From positions 4,041,430 to 4,105,429 of the forward strand of contig CP030885.1 in assembly GCA_006969625.1 (NCBI GenBank): DNA of 64,000 nt. The letters run 5' to 3'. Positions 33,564-41,414 of this stretch are shown here, one piece after another. A program made the position numbers and the translations under genes. Origin of the DNA: Rhodospirillaceae bacterium (GTDB lineage: Bacteria > Pseudomonadota > Alphaproteobacteria > Kiloniellales > DSM-21159). The notes below the pieces were generated by a model. That model had not been told where the DNA came from, did not search any database, and was given only the letters and a program-made list of their open reading frames with translations. Positions within the stretch are counted from its first letter, which is position 1, and each line of letters begins with the position of its first letter.

Positions 33564-34520
33564 TCAGAGCGGCATGCCGCCGGCCTCGACGCAGGTCCGC
33601 GCGGTCAGGCGAACAACGCTGCCGTCGGCCAGGCGGCAGGCGACGATGCCGTCGCCGGACGCCGGACTCTCGCCCGCCGAGCGATCCCCGGCCGCTGGTC
33701 CCAGCCCGGCGTTGAGCCGGTAGGTCGGCATCACTTGTGGCAGCATCCGCTCGATCTGGGCGATGCGGGTGCGGTCGGCGGGATGCGTGGACATGAACTC
33801 GGGCGGCCCCGGCTCGTCGCGCTCGGCGATGCGGTCGGTCCAGAACGCGCGCGCCTCGCGCGGATCGTAGCCCTTCTGCGCCATGTACTCGACGCCCAGG
33901 CGGTCGGCTTCCAGCTCGTGTTGGCGCGAATAGGGCAGGAGCACGCCGAAGGTCGCACCCGCACCAAGCGCTCCGACGACGATGCGAGTCGTCGTGCTGT
34001 CGGTGCCCATGCCGGCCAGCAGGGCGGCCGCGCCGCCGACCGCCATGGAGGCCAGCAGGTTCTGGCTCAGCCGCTCGGCCGAGTGGCGGGCGGCGACGTG
34101 GCCGACCTCGTGCCCGACCACGGCGGCCATCTGCGCCTCGTTCTCGAAATCCTCCAGGATGCCGGTGAAGACGCCGACCTGACCGCCCGGCAGGACGAAG
34201 GCGTTGGACGGCCCCTCGAAGACCTCGAACTGCCAGTCGCGCGTGCCGCCGAGGCCTGAGGCATCGACCATGTCGCGGCCGACGCGGGCGACCGCCTGGC
34301 GCTGCGCAGCGGTGCCGCCGGGCCGATACTTCCGCCGCACCTGCTGCCAGGTGCTGAAGGACATGCGGGCCAACTCGTCGTCGCTGACCAGCATGAGCTG
34401 CTCGCGTCCCGTCAGGGGATTGGTTGTGCAACCGGCCAGCAGCACCGCCCCCGCACCGGCCGTGCCGCCGATCAGGAAGTGCCGCCGCGTCATCCATGCA
34501 TGTCGTGCACAGCAGGTCAT
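33564..34520 (-). CDS. M48-family metalloprotease lipoprotein (LoiP/YggG-like)
   Basis: A 318-residue zinc protease. The twin-arginine-like signal (TRRHFLIGGTAGAGAVLLAGC) ends in a lipobox, LLAGC, so it is probably anchored in the membrane facing the periplasm. The zinc site is HEVGH (in AAVVGHEVGHVAARHSAERL), with the third ligand Glu in RQHELEADRLGVEYM. The short C-terminal extension (VACRLADGSVVRLTARTCVE) has two Cys. I chose the ATG at 34520 because GGGAGG precedes it. It is not overlapped by the alpha-2-macroglobulin gene but follows the same direction, which fits an envelope quality-control block. Confidence 0.88.
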   Translation of the reverse strand: MTCCARHAWMTRRHFLIGGTAGAGAVLLAGCTTNPLTGREQLMLVSDDELARMSFSTWQQVRRKYRPGGTAAQRQAVARVGRDMVDASGLGGTRDWQFEVFEGPSNAFVLPGGQVGVFTGILEDFENEAQMAAVVGHEVGHVAARHSAERLSQNLLASMAVGGAAALLAGMGTDSTTTRIVVGALGAGATFGVLLPYSRQHELEADRLGVEYMAQKGYDPREARAFWTDRIAERDEPGPPEFMSTHPADRTRIAQIERMLPQVMPTYRLNAGLGPAAGDRSAGESPASGDGIVACRLADGSVVRLTARTCVEAGGMPL

Positions 34521-34633
34521 TTTGCCTCCCGGACTCGCGCCCTTCGACGACCCCTCGGCCATTCTACGGCGCCGCGGCGCGGCTGTCCCCGCACGGCTGC
34601 TCGCGGCCGACCGACCAGGGGCCGAGCCGGGCG

Positions 34634-34659
34634 GGAACAAGCGGCCCCTCCGCTCCGTT
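34634..34659 (+). promoter_or_regulatory. EcfG-type (general stress) promoter before 34705
   Basis: GGAAC at 34634-34638, a 17-base spacer and CGTT at 34656-34659, a perfect match to the alphaproteobacterial EcfG consensus. Transcription would start near 34667, about 38 bases before the first ATG of the three-gene stress operon. Confidence 0.75.
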
Positions 34660-34704
34660 GGTGCCAGTGACGTTCCCGAATGCGGCGCCAAGGATCCAAG
34701 CCAC

Positions 34705-35142
34705 ATGTCAAACTTGCACGCGCAAGCCGGCCAGACCGCTCACGACACCGCCACGGCCGCGGCGGCAGACCCCGATGCGCTCCGCGACCTCGTCCGCGAG
34801 CAGGTCGAGGCTGGGAGTGAGCGCGGCCGCCAAGTCGTTTGCACTTGGCTGCGCGACGTGAAACTCGCTCTGTCCGACGCCGGCACGCAGCTCGAGACGG
34901 ACGGCCATGCGGTTACCGCGCTGTGTGCCCGCACCGCAGCCGCGCGCCTCGGCGACCTGAGCGGCTACGTCGACAGCCACAGCCTGGGCGATCTTGCAGA
35001 GGGCTATGCCAGTCTGGCGGATCGCCGCCCCCTCGCGGCGATCGGCTTGGCCTTTGCGGCCGGTCTCGGCACCGCCGCCCTACTGCAGGCGCGCGGCCGG
35101 ATGAGCGGTGGCGAGGCACGCCGCAGGCGGGGCTCGGCCTGA
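34705..35142 (+). CDS. Small glycine-zipper membrane protein, stress operon gene 1
   Basis: A 145-residue protein with a long amphipathic, helical N-terminal part (DALRDLVREQVEAGSERGRQ, TALCARTAAARLGDLSGYVD). One C-terminal membrane helix (PLAAIGLAFAAGLGTAALLQ) and a basic tail (RRRRGSA) follow. The layout resembles ElaB/DUF883-like ribosome- or membrane-tethering proteins, but I see no diagnostic motif. It is the first gene after the EcfG-type promoter at 34634-34659, which predicts induction in general stress. Its function is not known. Confidence 0.75.
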   Translation: MSNLHAQAGQTAHDTATAAAADPDALRDLVREQVEAGSERGRQVVCTWLRDVKLALSDAGTQLETDGHAVTALCARTAAARLGDLSGYVDSHSLGDLAEGYASLADRRPLAAIGLAFAAGLGTAALLQARGRMSGGEARRRRGSA

Positions 35143-35196
35143 CACGCCGATGCCGCATCCACGTCCCACAATTCTCCGATGGAGGAGGTTCGACAG

Positions 35197-35961
35197 ATGA
35201 CCTATCGCAGCGACTTCGAAGATACCGGCCATTCGACCTACGAACCCGACGAATCCGAGGGCCACGGCGCCGCGGGCGTTTGGGACTTCGCCAAGGCCCA
35301 TCCCCTGCCCACCGCGCTGGTGGGTCTGGGCCTCGGCTACCTGGCCGTTTCGGCGGCGAGCGGACGGCGCCCCATGCCCGAACGTGCGCAGCTCCGTCAA
35401 GCCGCCGACCGGGCGCGCGGCGCCGCCGAACGCGCCCGCACGCGCGCCAATGCGCTGAGCGCCGAGGCGCGCCGCGAAGGCAGCCAGGTGGCGCGCGAAG
35501 CGGTCGAGCGCGCCCACGTACTGGCCGACGCGGCCGAAGCCCGGGCGCGCCGCACGGCCGCGTCGCTGCGCCGGCGTATCGTGCAGATGGAAAGCGGCGC
35601 CGAATCCTACGCCCGCAGCCACCCCTTCGTCGTCGGCGCCGTGGCATTCGGGCTCGGTGCGGCAATGGGTGGACTGCTGCCGCGGGCGCTCAACGGCGCA
35701 GGACGGGGTGGGTCGTGGGAGCACGACGAAGCTGACGACGCCGCCGCCGCCTTCGCGGACGACGACTTGCAGGGCGAAGGCGACTACCGCGCCGCGCACC
35801 ACTACCGAGAGGCCGCCGAGAGCTTCACCGAGCACGACGATCCGACGAAGCGCGCCCGCGAAGCGGCGGCCGAGGTGGAGCGCGATCCGGACACTTTCCG
35901 TAAGGCGGAGGCAGCGGGCCGCAAGCCGGCGGGCAGCAGCGCCGGCAGCAAGACCCAGTAG
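35197..35961 (+). CDS. Helical membrane protein of the stress operon, unknown function
   Basis: A 254-residue protein with two short hydrophobic segments (HPLPTALVGLGLGYLAVSAA near 35-55; HPFVVGAVAFGLGAAMGGLL near 145-165). They are separated by an Ala/Arg-rich coiled coil (ADRARGAAERARTRANALSA) and followed by an acidic and then basic soluble tail. The two hydrophobic segments are alike (HP..xxG..GLG), suggesting an internal duplication. GGAGGAGG before the ATG at 35197 fixes the start, six codons inside a longer frame. Similar Gly-zipper proteins in alphaproteobacteria are called nutrient-deprivation-induced, a weak label. Confidence 0.72.
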   Translation: MTYRSDFEDTGHSTYEPDESEGHGAAGVWDFAKAHPLPTALVGLGLGYLAVSAASGRRPMPERAQLRQAADRARGAAERARTRANALSAEARREGSQVAREAVERAHVLADAAEARARRTAASLRRRIVQMESGAESYARSHPFVVGAVAFGLGAAMGGLLPRALNGAGRGGSWEHDEADDAAAAFADDDLQGEGDYRAAHHYREAAESFTEHDDPTKRAREAAAEVERDPDTFRKAEAAGRKPAGSSAGSKTQ

Positions 35962-35979
35962 GCGAGAAGGAGGGGACCA

Positions 35980-36168
35980 ATGGTGAAGGACGCACCAAAG
36001 CCTTCGGACGGCGGGCGCGCCGCGCAGGGCCAACCGCCGCGCGAGCAGCGCAAACGGCGCGACAAGCCCGACCCGGTAGAGGTCGGCCGCACCTCGGCCA
36101 TCCACGGCACGCCCAATCCGCGGGTCGGCGAGCGCGCGAAGAACGTCTCCAAGGCGCCGCCCAAGTAA
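35980..36168 (+). CDS. Small basic disordered protein, stress operon gene 3
   Basis: A 62-residue highly charged protein rich in Lys, Arg, Pro and Gly (PPREQRKRRDKPDPVEVGRT, GERAKNVSKAPPK). No hydrophobic segment is present and it is probably unfolded; nucleic-acid or membrane contact is possible but not shown. GAAGGAGGGG sits directly before the ATG. It closes the operon starting at 34705 and is followed 28 bases later by a strong terminator. Confidence 0.7.
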   Translation: MVKDAPKPSDGGRAAQGQPPREQRKRRDKPDPVEVGRTSAIHGTPNPRVGERAKNVSKAPPK

Positions 36169-36196
36169 GACGCGCCAGCGAACGGGATCCGGCGAT

Positions 36197-36225
36197 AAAG
36201 GCCGGCTGGTCGACAGCCGGCCTTT
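36197..36225 (+). terminator. Rho-independent-type terminator of the stress operon
   Basis: A perfect 12-bp stem (AAAGGCCGGCTG / CAGCCGGCCTTT) with a 5-base loop follows the small basic protein gene. The arms supply A and U ends, so it can work in both directions. Confidence 0.8.
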
Positions 36226-36257
36226 CGCATGCCCACGGCCGGCGGGCGGGAGCCAGG

Positions 36258-36336
36258 CACGAAACGGCCCCGTCCGGGGGGAGCGGACGGGGCCGGGGAA
36301 CGGGGACACTCTAGGGATGTGTGCTTGCGCACCAGC
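36258..36336 (-). ncRNA. Candidate EcfG-dependent small RNA with a C-rich loop
   Basis: No open frame of note lies here, yet a perfect EcfG-type promoter (36342-36366) points into it. The predicted transcript of roughly 75 nucleotides runs from about 36335 to 36260. It ends in a 10-bp perfect hairpin (arms at 36285-36294 and 36266-36275, GGCCCCGUCC / GGACGGGGCC) with the loop GCUCCCCCC, followed by GUUUCG. C-rich loops pairing with ribosome sites are known in alphaproteobacterial stress sRNAs such as Caulobacter GsrN. The alternative is that the hairpin only terminates csbD. Confidence 0.4.
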
Positions 36337-36341
36337 CTAGG

Positions 36342-36366
36342 AACGCACAACTGCGGCGCAAGTTCC
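36342..36366 (-). promoter_or_regulatory. EcfG-type promoter facing no gene
   Basis: On the minus strand GGAAC (36366-36362), a 16-base spacer and CGTT (36345-36342). The -35 and -10 parts overlap a wider dyad (GGAAC...GTTCC, 36340-36366). No minus-strand gene follows within 1 kb other than through the plus-strand stress operon. Confidence 0.6.
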
Positions 36367-36376
36367 CCAGCTTGCC

Positions 36377-36574
36377 TCAGTGCCGCTTCATCCAATCGTC
36401 GACCTGACGGTCGGCTTCCTCCTTGGCCAGCCCGTAGCGCTCCTGGATGCGCCCGACGAGGCGATCGCGGTCACCCTCGACAGTCGCCAGATCGTCGTCG
36501 GTCAGCTTGCCCCAACTCGCCTTGACCTGGCCCTTGAGTTGGGTCCACTGGCCCTTCAGCATATCGGTGTTCAT
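36377..36574 (-). CDS. csbD: CsbD-family stress protein
   Basis: A 65-residue CsbD-family protein, a small soluble helical stress protein of unknown biochemical role (named from Bacillus sigma-B). The full family pattern is present: MNTDMLKGQWTQLKGQVKAS, WGKLTDDDLATVEGDRDRLV, GRIQERYGLAKEEADRQVDD. AGAAGGAGGTT precedes the ATG. It lies 30 bases after the DUF1328 gene and is expected to be transcribed from the EcfG-type promoter at 36842-36866. Confidence 0.92.
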   Translation of the reverse strand: MNTDMLKGQWTQLKGQVKASWGKLTDDDLATVEGDRDRLVGRIQERYGLAKEEADRQVDDWMKRH

Positions 36575-36604
36575 CGTAGAACCTCCTTCTGCCGGTGTGG
36601 GTAA

Positions 36605-36775
36605 TCAGCGGCGTGCGCCGCGGAAGAGGTGCAGCAGCAGCGAGCCGACCAGCAGCACCAGGAAGATGAAGAAAAGCACCTGGGCGATGCCGGCGGACGC
36701 CGAAGCGATGCCGCCGAAGCCGAAGACGGCGGCGATGATCGCCACCACGAAGAACAGCAATGCCCAGCCGAGCAT
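36605..36775 (-). CDS. DUF1328 small membrane protein
   Basis: A 56-residue protein with two hydrophobic segments, [20 protein letters not shown] and [20 protein letters not shown], joined by a Gly/Ala turn ([12 protein letters not shown]). This is the complete DUF1328/YtjA pattern; function unknown. AGGAGG lies directly before the ATG at 36775, so the longer open frame upstream is not used. It forms an operon with csbD and has an EcfG-type promoter 67 bases upstream. Confidence 0.9.
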   Translation of the reverse strand: MLGWALLFFVVAIIAAVFGFGGIASASAGIAQVLFFIFLVLLVGSLLLHLFRGARR

Positions 36776-36841
36776 GGTCAGCCTCCTATGTTTCGGGCAA
36801 GAAAGGCCAGGTCGTGGCCCCGGCCCTGGTGATGACTGACG

Positions 36842-36866
36842 AACGACCGACGGGCCGCAGCGTTCC
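36842..36866 (-). promoter_or_regulatory. EcfG-type promoter of the DUF1328-csbD operon
   Basis: On the minus strand GGAAC (36866-36862), a 16-base spacer and CGTT (36845-36842), upstream of the DUF1328 gene at 36775. It matches the EcfG consensus fully. Confidence 0.75.
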
Positions 36867-36899
36867 CGCCGGCCGGCCACGCGGCTGCCGCGAGCCGGG

Positions 36900-37937
36900 T
36901 CAGCCGTGAAGGAGAATCGCCGCCATGCCGGCGACGTAGATCACCACCACCAAGGCGCTCTCGAAGCCGATGTTGGCGATGCCGTGGCGTTCGCGTCGAA
37001 TCATACCCAGCAGCAGGATGCCGCTCATCGCGATCGTCATGGTCAGCAGCATGCCCTGCTGGCTGGAGACCGCGTGGTAGAGCGAGCCCTTCCGGTAGGC
37101 GGCATCGGCCACCGAAAGGAACAGCACGTCGAAGCAGTTGCCGCCGAGGATGTCGCCCACCGCCAGCGACAGCGCCCCGCGACGCACCGCGGCTACGGCC
37201 GTGACGAGCTCGGGAAGGGACGTGGTCGTCGCCGTCAGGATCGAGCCCACAGCCGTATCGCCGATCGCCGTGCCCGCGCTGATCACGGCTCCGGCCTGCG
37301 CCAAGGCGTAGCCGGCCAGCGCGACGCAGAGCCCATAGGCCAGGATCCGCAGCACGAGCGGCGCGAGTTCGCCAGGGCCGCGCTTAGCCGGCTGGCGCCG
37401 TTCGCGCTGGGTCTCCCCGGTCATCACCGGCTGCCAGCGGGGCTGGTCCTCCGCCTGCGTGGTCAGGTACAAGCCGCCGATGTAGGCAGCCACCAATAGC
37501 GGGCTGACCGGGTGGACCTGCCAGACCGCGAGTTCCGGACCGAGCAGCGCGAAAAGCGGCAGAGCGAGCAGGCAAATCAGCATCGCGCCCTGCAGCAGGT
37601 TCGTCTCGGCGGCAGCGGCATGCTCGAGATTGGCACGCCGATAGAAGATGTCGGCAACCACCAGAAAGACGGTCTGCACCGCGATGCCGCCGACCGCGTT
37701 GGAAACCGCCAGGTCGCCGCTGCCGGCGGCGGCGGCGGATACGCTGGTGACCAGACCCGAAAGCGAGGTCATGCCGCCCAGCACCAAGGCGCCGACCGGC
37801 GCCTGGCCGACGCCCAGCACCTCGGCCAAGCGCTCCGCCTCGCGGGTCAGCCGCACGCCGAGAACGCCGATGATCGCAGCGGCGACCGCGACGACGCCGA
37901 AGGCGACCGACAGGTCGTCGGGCAGGAAGGGGATCAT
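36900..37937 (-). CDS. Sodium/calcium-exchanger-family membrane protein
   Basis: A 345-residue CaCA-superfamily antiporter with about ten membrane helices in two inverted halves. The second alpha repeat is classical ([20 protein letters not shown], then [18 protein letters not shown]). The first is degenerate: [20 protein letters not shown] has SG where the family has PE, so one acidic cation ligand is missing. Cation specificity and even transport by the usual mechanism are therefore open. The ATG at 37937 starts [14 protein letters not shown]. The gene follows the stress genes in the same direction but has its own 120-base upstream gap. Confidence 0.82.
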   Translation of the reverse strand: MIPFLPDDLSVAFGVVAVAAAIIGVLGVRLTREAERLAEVLGVGQAPVGALVLGGMTSLSGLVTSVSAAAAGSGDLAVSNAVGGIAVQTVFLVVADIFYRRANLEHAAAAETNLLQGAMLICLLALPLFALLGPELAVWQVHPVSPLLVAAYIGGLYLTTQAEDQPRWQPVMTGETQRERRQPAKRGPGELAPLVLRILAYGLCVALAGYALAQAGAVISAGTAIGDTAVGSILTATTTSLPELVTAVAAVRRGALSLAVGDILGGNCFDVLFLSVADAAYRKGSLYHAVSSQQGMLLTMTIAMSGILLLGMIRRERHGIANIGFESALVVVIYVAGMAAILLHG

Positions 37938-38068
37938 TCGGGAGGATGCCTCGGTGGCCTGAAGCTGTCGAACAGCAAGCCAACGGCCCGCCCGATCTGC
38001 CGGTTCCGCATCGACGGGACTAGAATCTCGAAAACTTCGGAATCGACAGGCGCTTTGCCGGCGGCGGG

Positions 38069-38236
38069 TCAGCGCAGCGTCGTAGCGTCGAGTGGCAAGC
38101 CGGTCATCTGAGCTGACATCTGCGGGGCGAGGCGTTTCGGCGCGCCCCAGCCGGTGCCCGGGCCGTCGAAGGCCAAGTCGGACAGCAACACAAGGAAGGG
38201 TGTCAGCAGCAGACAGGCGAGCAGCAGCGGTCGCAT
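38069..38236 (-). CDS. Tiny protein with one hydrophobic N-terminal helix
   Basis: A 55-residue product, MRPLLLACLLLTPFLVLLSD followed by a Gly/Pro-rich stretch (LAFDGPGTGWGAPKRLAPQM) and LDATTLR. GGAGGT lies six bases before the ATG, one of the best ribosome sites in the window, which is the main reason to call it. The hydrophobic part may be a signal or an anchor; a Cys at position 8 is not in a lipobox. I do not recognise a family. It lies upstream of the antiporter gene on the same strand. Confidence 0.55.
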   Translation of the reverse strand: MRPLLLACLLLTPFLVLLSDLAFDGPGTGWGAPKRLAPQMSAQMTGLPLDATTLR

Positions 38237-38424
38237 GACGGCACCTCCGTCTCTTCGCGGCTTCGACCGGGGCCACCTGGGATCCTCGCCCGACATCGTC
38301 GTCATAACGCGAGTCGTGCAGCCAGAGTGTGACTTCCTCGAGGCCCGTTCCCACCTAACTTGGCTCGGGCCGCTCGCGGATGCGGTGAACTCGGTAACAC
38401 CAAGCTCGCTGAGGAGAACTCCCG

Positions 38425-39048
38425 ATGCCTGTGGCGGTTCCCGTCCTCCTGGCCTTCCTTCTGGCCTTCCTCCTGGCCGCTGCCGTCGGAGGTCCGGCCC
38501 ATGCCGACGAGGCGGCGTGGGACGCGCTAAAGCGCGCCGGCAGCTTCGCCATTCTGCGCCACGCCCTGGCACCCGGCACCGGCGATCCCGCCGACTTCGC
38601 GCTCGGCGACTGCGGGACTCAGCGCAATCTGAGCGCGGCCGGACGGGCCCAGGCGCGCCGGATCGGCGCGGCCTTCGCCAATCGGGGCATCGTCGTCGAC
38701 CGCGTCTTGACCAGCCAATGGTGCCGCAGCCGCGATACCGCCACCGAGCTGGCCGGCGCCCTGACCGCACCCCGACTCGGCTGGACCGCGAACGTACCGG
38801 TCGCCGACCTGCCGGCCCTCAACTCCTTCTTCGGCCGACGCGACGCCGAGCCGGCGCAAACGGCGGCGCTGCTGGCACTTCTGCGCGACGTACCAAACGA
38901 CGAGAAGCTGATTCTGGTCAGCCACTTCGTGAACGTGCGGGCGCTCACCGGCATCGCGCCCCGGTCGGGCGGACTGGTCGTCTTCGAGCTGGACGAGGCG
39001 GGCCTCGTCCGCGTGCTCGGCGAGATTCTGATCGAACCGCCCGGCTGA
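38425..39048 (+). CDS. Exported histidine phosphatase-family protein
   Basis: A 207-residue protein. The signal peptide is about 1-27 (VLLAFLLAFLLAAAVGGPAH), so it acts in the periplasm. The histidine phosphatase core has the phospho-acceptor His in FAILRHALAPGTG, LSAAGRAQARRIGAAF, the second Arg region in SQWCRSRDTA and the second His in LILVSHFVNV. The substrate is unknown; similar alphaproteobacterial proteins are uncharacterised. GAGGAGAA precedes the ATG. It stands alone between the small protein at 38069 and a sensor kinase gene. Confidence 0.82.
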   Translation: MPVAVPVLLAFLLAFLLAAAVGGPAHADEAAWDALKRAGSFAILRHALAPGTGDPADFALGDCGTQRNLSAAGRAQARRIGAAFANRGIVVDRVLTSQWCRSRDTATELAGALTAPRLGWTANVPVADLPALNSFFGRRDAEPAQTAALLALLRDVPNDEKLILVSHFVNVRALTGIAPRSGGLVVFELDEAGLVRVLGEILIEPPG

Positions 39049-39091
39049 CGCCCGCCAGGGCAAGTCGGCGCCAGGGGTCGCGAGGCAGGCC

Positions 39092-41113
39092 CTATCCCTG
39101 CCGGAGGGCCACGACGGCTTGGGCGGCCGGGAAGGTCAGGCGCGCGCAGGTGCCGACGCCGACCTCGCTTTCCAGCGCGAAGTCGGCGTTCTGCAGCTCG
39201 GCGAGCTGGCGGACGATCGGCAGGCCGAGGCCGATGCCGCCCTGCACGCTGGCCTTGGCCCGTTCGCTGCGCTCGAAGGGCTGCAGCAGCATTTCGATCT
39301 CTTCGCCGGGGATACCCGGGCCCTCGTCGTGCACCTCCAGGACGGCTCCCACGGGGGACACGCGCCCGGTCACCCGGACAGTTCCGCCCACGGCCCCGTA
39401 ACGCGCCGCATTGCTGGTCAGGTTGATCAGGATCTGCTTGACGGCGCGCAGGTCGGCCCAGGCCGCGAAGTCCGGCGCAATGTCCATTTCCAGCCGGCAG
39501 CCGTGCTGCTCGGCGACGGCCGAGAGCATGTGGCTGAAACCGGCGATCTCCGCATGGCCGATCTCATCCGGCGACACCTCCCAGCGGCCGGCCTCGATGC
39601 GTGACATGTCGAGGATGTCCGAAAGGATGTCGAGCAGATGGCGGGCCGAGACGACGATGTCGCTGGCGTAGGCCTCGTAGCGCGGATTGCCGATCGGCCC
39701 GAACACGCCGTGCTGCATCACTTCGGCGAACCCGATGACCGCATTCAGCGGCGTGCGAAGCTCGTGGCTCATAGTCGCCAGAAAGTGGCTCTTCGCCCGG
39801 TTGGCACGCTCCGCCTCCGCCCGCGCCTCGCGCAGACGCTGCTGGGTATGGGCATGTTCGATGGCCAGACGGGCGACGTCGCTGAGTTCGCGCAGCACCA
39901 CGTCGTCGGACTCGCGCGGCGCACTCTGTTGCGGCAGATAGACGCTCAGCACGCCGAGGACGCGCTCGTGCGCCGAAAAGATCGGCTCGACCCAGGCCGC
40001 GTTGATGCCGGCCGCCGTCGCCTTCATGGCCAGCGGCGAGATCTTGCTGCCTTCGCCGCCGAGCCTTTCCTTCACGATGCGCCGCACTTCGACGGCAGCT
40101 CGCCCGACGCAGCCTCCCTCGGCCCCCAGGGGCAAGCGGGCCAAGTGGGGGCGGAGCGACTCCGGCAGGCTGGGTCCGCTGGCGAGCACGAGCGCGTCGC
40201 CTTCGATGCAGAAGACGGCGGCGATGCTGCCGTCGATGGCCTGTTCGGCGGTCTTCACGACCGTGCGCAAGACCACTTCGAGCGGCACGCCCATGGTGAT
40301 TGCCGACAGCGCGGCGGCACGGCCATCGCGCAGGATACGCTCGCGCTTTTCGGCTGTGATGTCCGTATCGATCCCGAGCGCGCGTTTCGGGTGGCCGCTC
40401 TCGTCCGCGATGATCCGCGCACGCGAGCGCACCCAGATGTAGGTCCCGTCGGCGCGGCGCAGGCGGTGCTCGTTGGAGGTCTCCCAGAGATCGGGCGGCC
40501 GCCGGTGCGTCAGGCGTCCGCGCACGCCCTCCAGGTCCTCCGGGTGGATCAGGTCCAGGACCTGGGGCGGCCGGCCGGTCGGATCGTAGCCGAGCAGCCG
40601 GAGCAGGCCCTCGTGCTCCTGCATCTGATCCGAGGCATAGTCGTACACCCAGGTGGCCCCGCCGATCATGTCGATCGCCAGAGCCAGACGCTCGCGCGCC
40701 TCGCGCTCGGCGCTCTCGCGATGACGGGCGGCGGAAACGTCGGTCAGGCGAACGAAGACAGCATCCTGGCCCTCGTATTCGATCGGATAGCCGGCGACCT
40801 CGAACTGCTTGACCGTACCGTCGCCGCAGCGCAGGCGCGCCTCGCGCAGGGGCAGGTGCTCGCGGCGCCGCAGGCGCGCGATGCGCTCGCGGACCAGCTT
40901 GTAGTCCTCCGGGACGTTCAACTCCCACATCGTCCGCCCGGCGAGTTCGCCCGGCGAGCCGTACTTCAGCACCTCGGCCGCCGTCCGATTGGCGAACAGT
41001 ACCCTCTCGCCGTCCGTGACCAGCATGGCGGCCGGCGACTCGTGCAGCAGCCAGCGCCAGCGATCGGACGCGGCGGCGAGCTGCTTGCTTGCGGACAGAC
41101 GACTCTCGTTCAC
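39092..41113 (-). CDS. Cytoplasmic PAS/GAF sensor histidine kinase, orphan
   Basis: A 673-residue kinase without membrane segments. PAS 1 is about 20-135 (SPAAMLVTDGERVLFANRTA), PAS 2 with PAC about 145-265 (THRRPPDLWETSNEHRLRRA) and GAF about 275-415 (AISAFCIEGD-like, LGVLSVYLPQQSAP). HisKA has the phospho-acceptor His450 in SHELRTPLNAVIGF. The ATPase has LINLTSNAARYG (N box), VHDEGPGIPGEE (G1) and GIGLGLPIVRQL (G2). There is no receiver or output domain and no response regulator next to it, so the partner is elsewhere. The PAS domains suggest an intracellular redox, light or ligand cue. Confidence 0.92.
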   Translation of the reverse strand: MNESRLSASKQLAAASDRWRWLLHESPAAMLVTDGERVLFANRTAAEVLKYGSPGELAGRTMWELNVPEDYKLVRERIARLRRREHLPLREARLRCGDGTVKQFEVAGYPIEYEGQDAVFVRLTDVSAARHRESAEREARERLALAIDMIGGATWVYDYASDQMQEHEGLLRLLGYDPTGRPPQVLDLIHPEDLEGVRGRLTHRRPPDLWETSNEHRLRRADGTYIWVRSRARIIADESGHPKRALGIDTDITAEKRERILRDGRAAALSAITMGVPLEVVLRTVVKTAEQAIDGSIAAVFCIEGDALVLASGPSLPESLRPHLARLPLGAEGGCVGRAAVEVRRIVKERLGGEGSKISPLAMKATAAGINAAWVEPIFSAHERVLGVLSVYLPQQSAPRESDDVVLRELSDVARLAIEHAHTQQRLREARAEAERANRAKSHFLATMSHELRTPLNAVIGFAEVMQHGVFGPIGNPRYEAYASDIVVSARHLLDILSDILDMSRIEAGRWEVSPDEIGHAEIAGFSHMLSAVAEQHGCRLEMDIAPDFAAWADLRAVKQILINLTSNAARYGAVGGTVRVTGRVSPVGAVLEVHDEGPGIPGEEIEMLLQPFERSERAKASVQGGIGLGLPIVRQLAELQNADFALESEVGVGTCARLTFPAAQAVVALRQG

Positions 41114-41414
41114 GGCAGGTCCCCGACCCCGGAAACGCGCCTTGCGGCAGGTCGGCCCAAGACTGCCACGTCATGCGCCGTTGTGCGAGGTGGTCGCACA
41201 CAGACAACCAAACGGAGCATGGCTTAATGCGAAGTTAATTTAGGCGCGAAGACGCTGTGGGCCATTTGGACTTCGCGAGTGGCAGGGTCATTTTTGTGAG
41301 GCCCCTTTGCCGGTGAGAGACCCTCGCTTAGCTATCGGCGAAACGCTATGTGCGCGACGCGCATCTGCGACGTGCACCTGTCGCCTTGCCGCTACGAGGC
41401 CATTCGGATCGCCC
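41114..41414. other. Intergenic region between the sensor kinase and opgG
   Basis: About 300 bases, noticeably richer in A and T around 41205-41245 (GGCTTAATGCGAAGTTAATT) than its surroundings. That is where divergent promoters would be expected. I see no convincing gene, dyad or terminator in it; an open frame joining into opgG from 41307 lacks a start signal. Confidence 0.4.

Noticed and set aside
28545-34259. A 1904-codon plus-strand open frame opposite the alpha-2-macroglobulin gene
   Set aside because: Its length only reflects lack of AT-rich stops; composition is unlike a protein and the opposite strand has a full family match with signal peptide and thioester.
34204-34704. Upstream extension of the 34705 gene
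   Set aside because: It runs antisense through the protease gene and across the EcfG-type promoter; the ATG at 34705 fits the promoter position.
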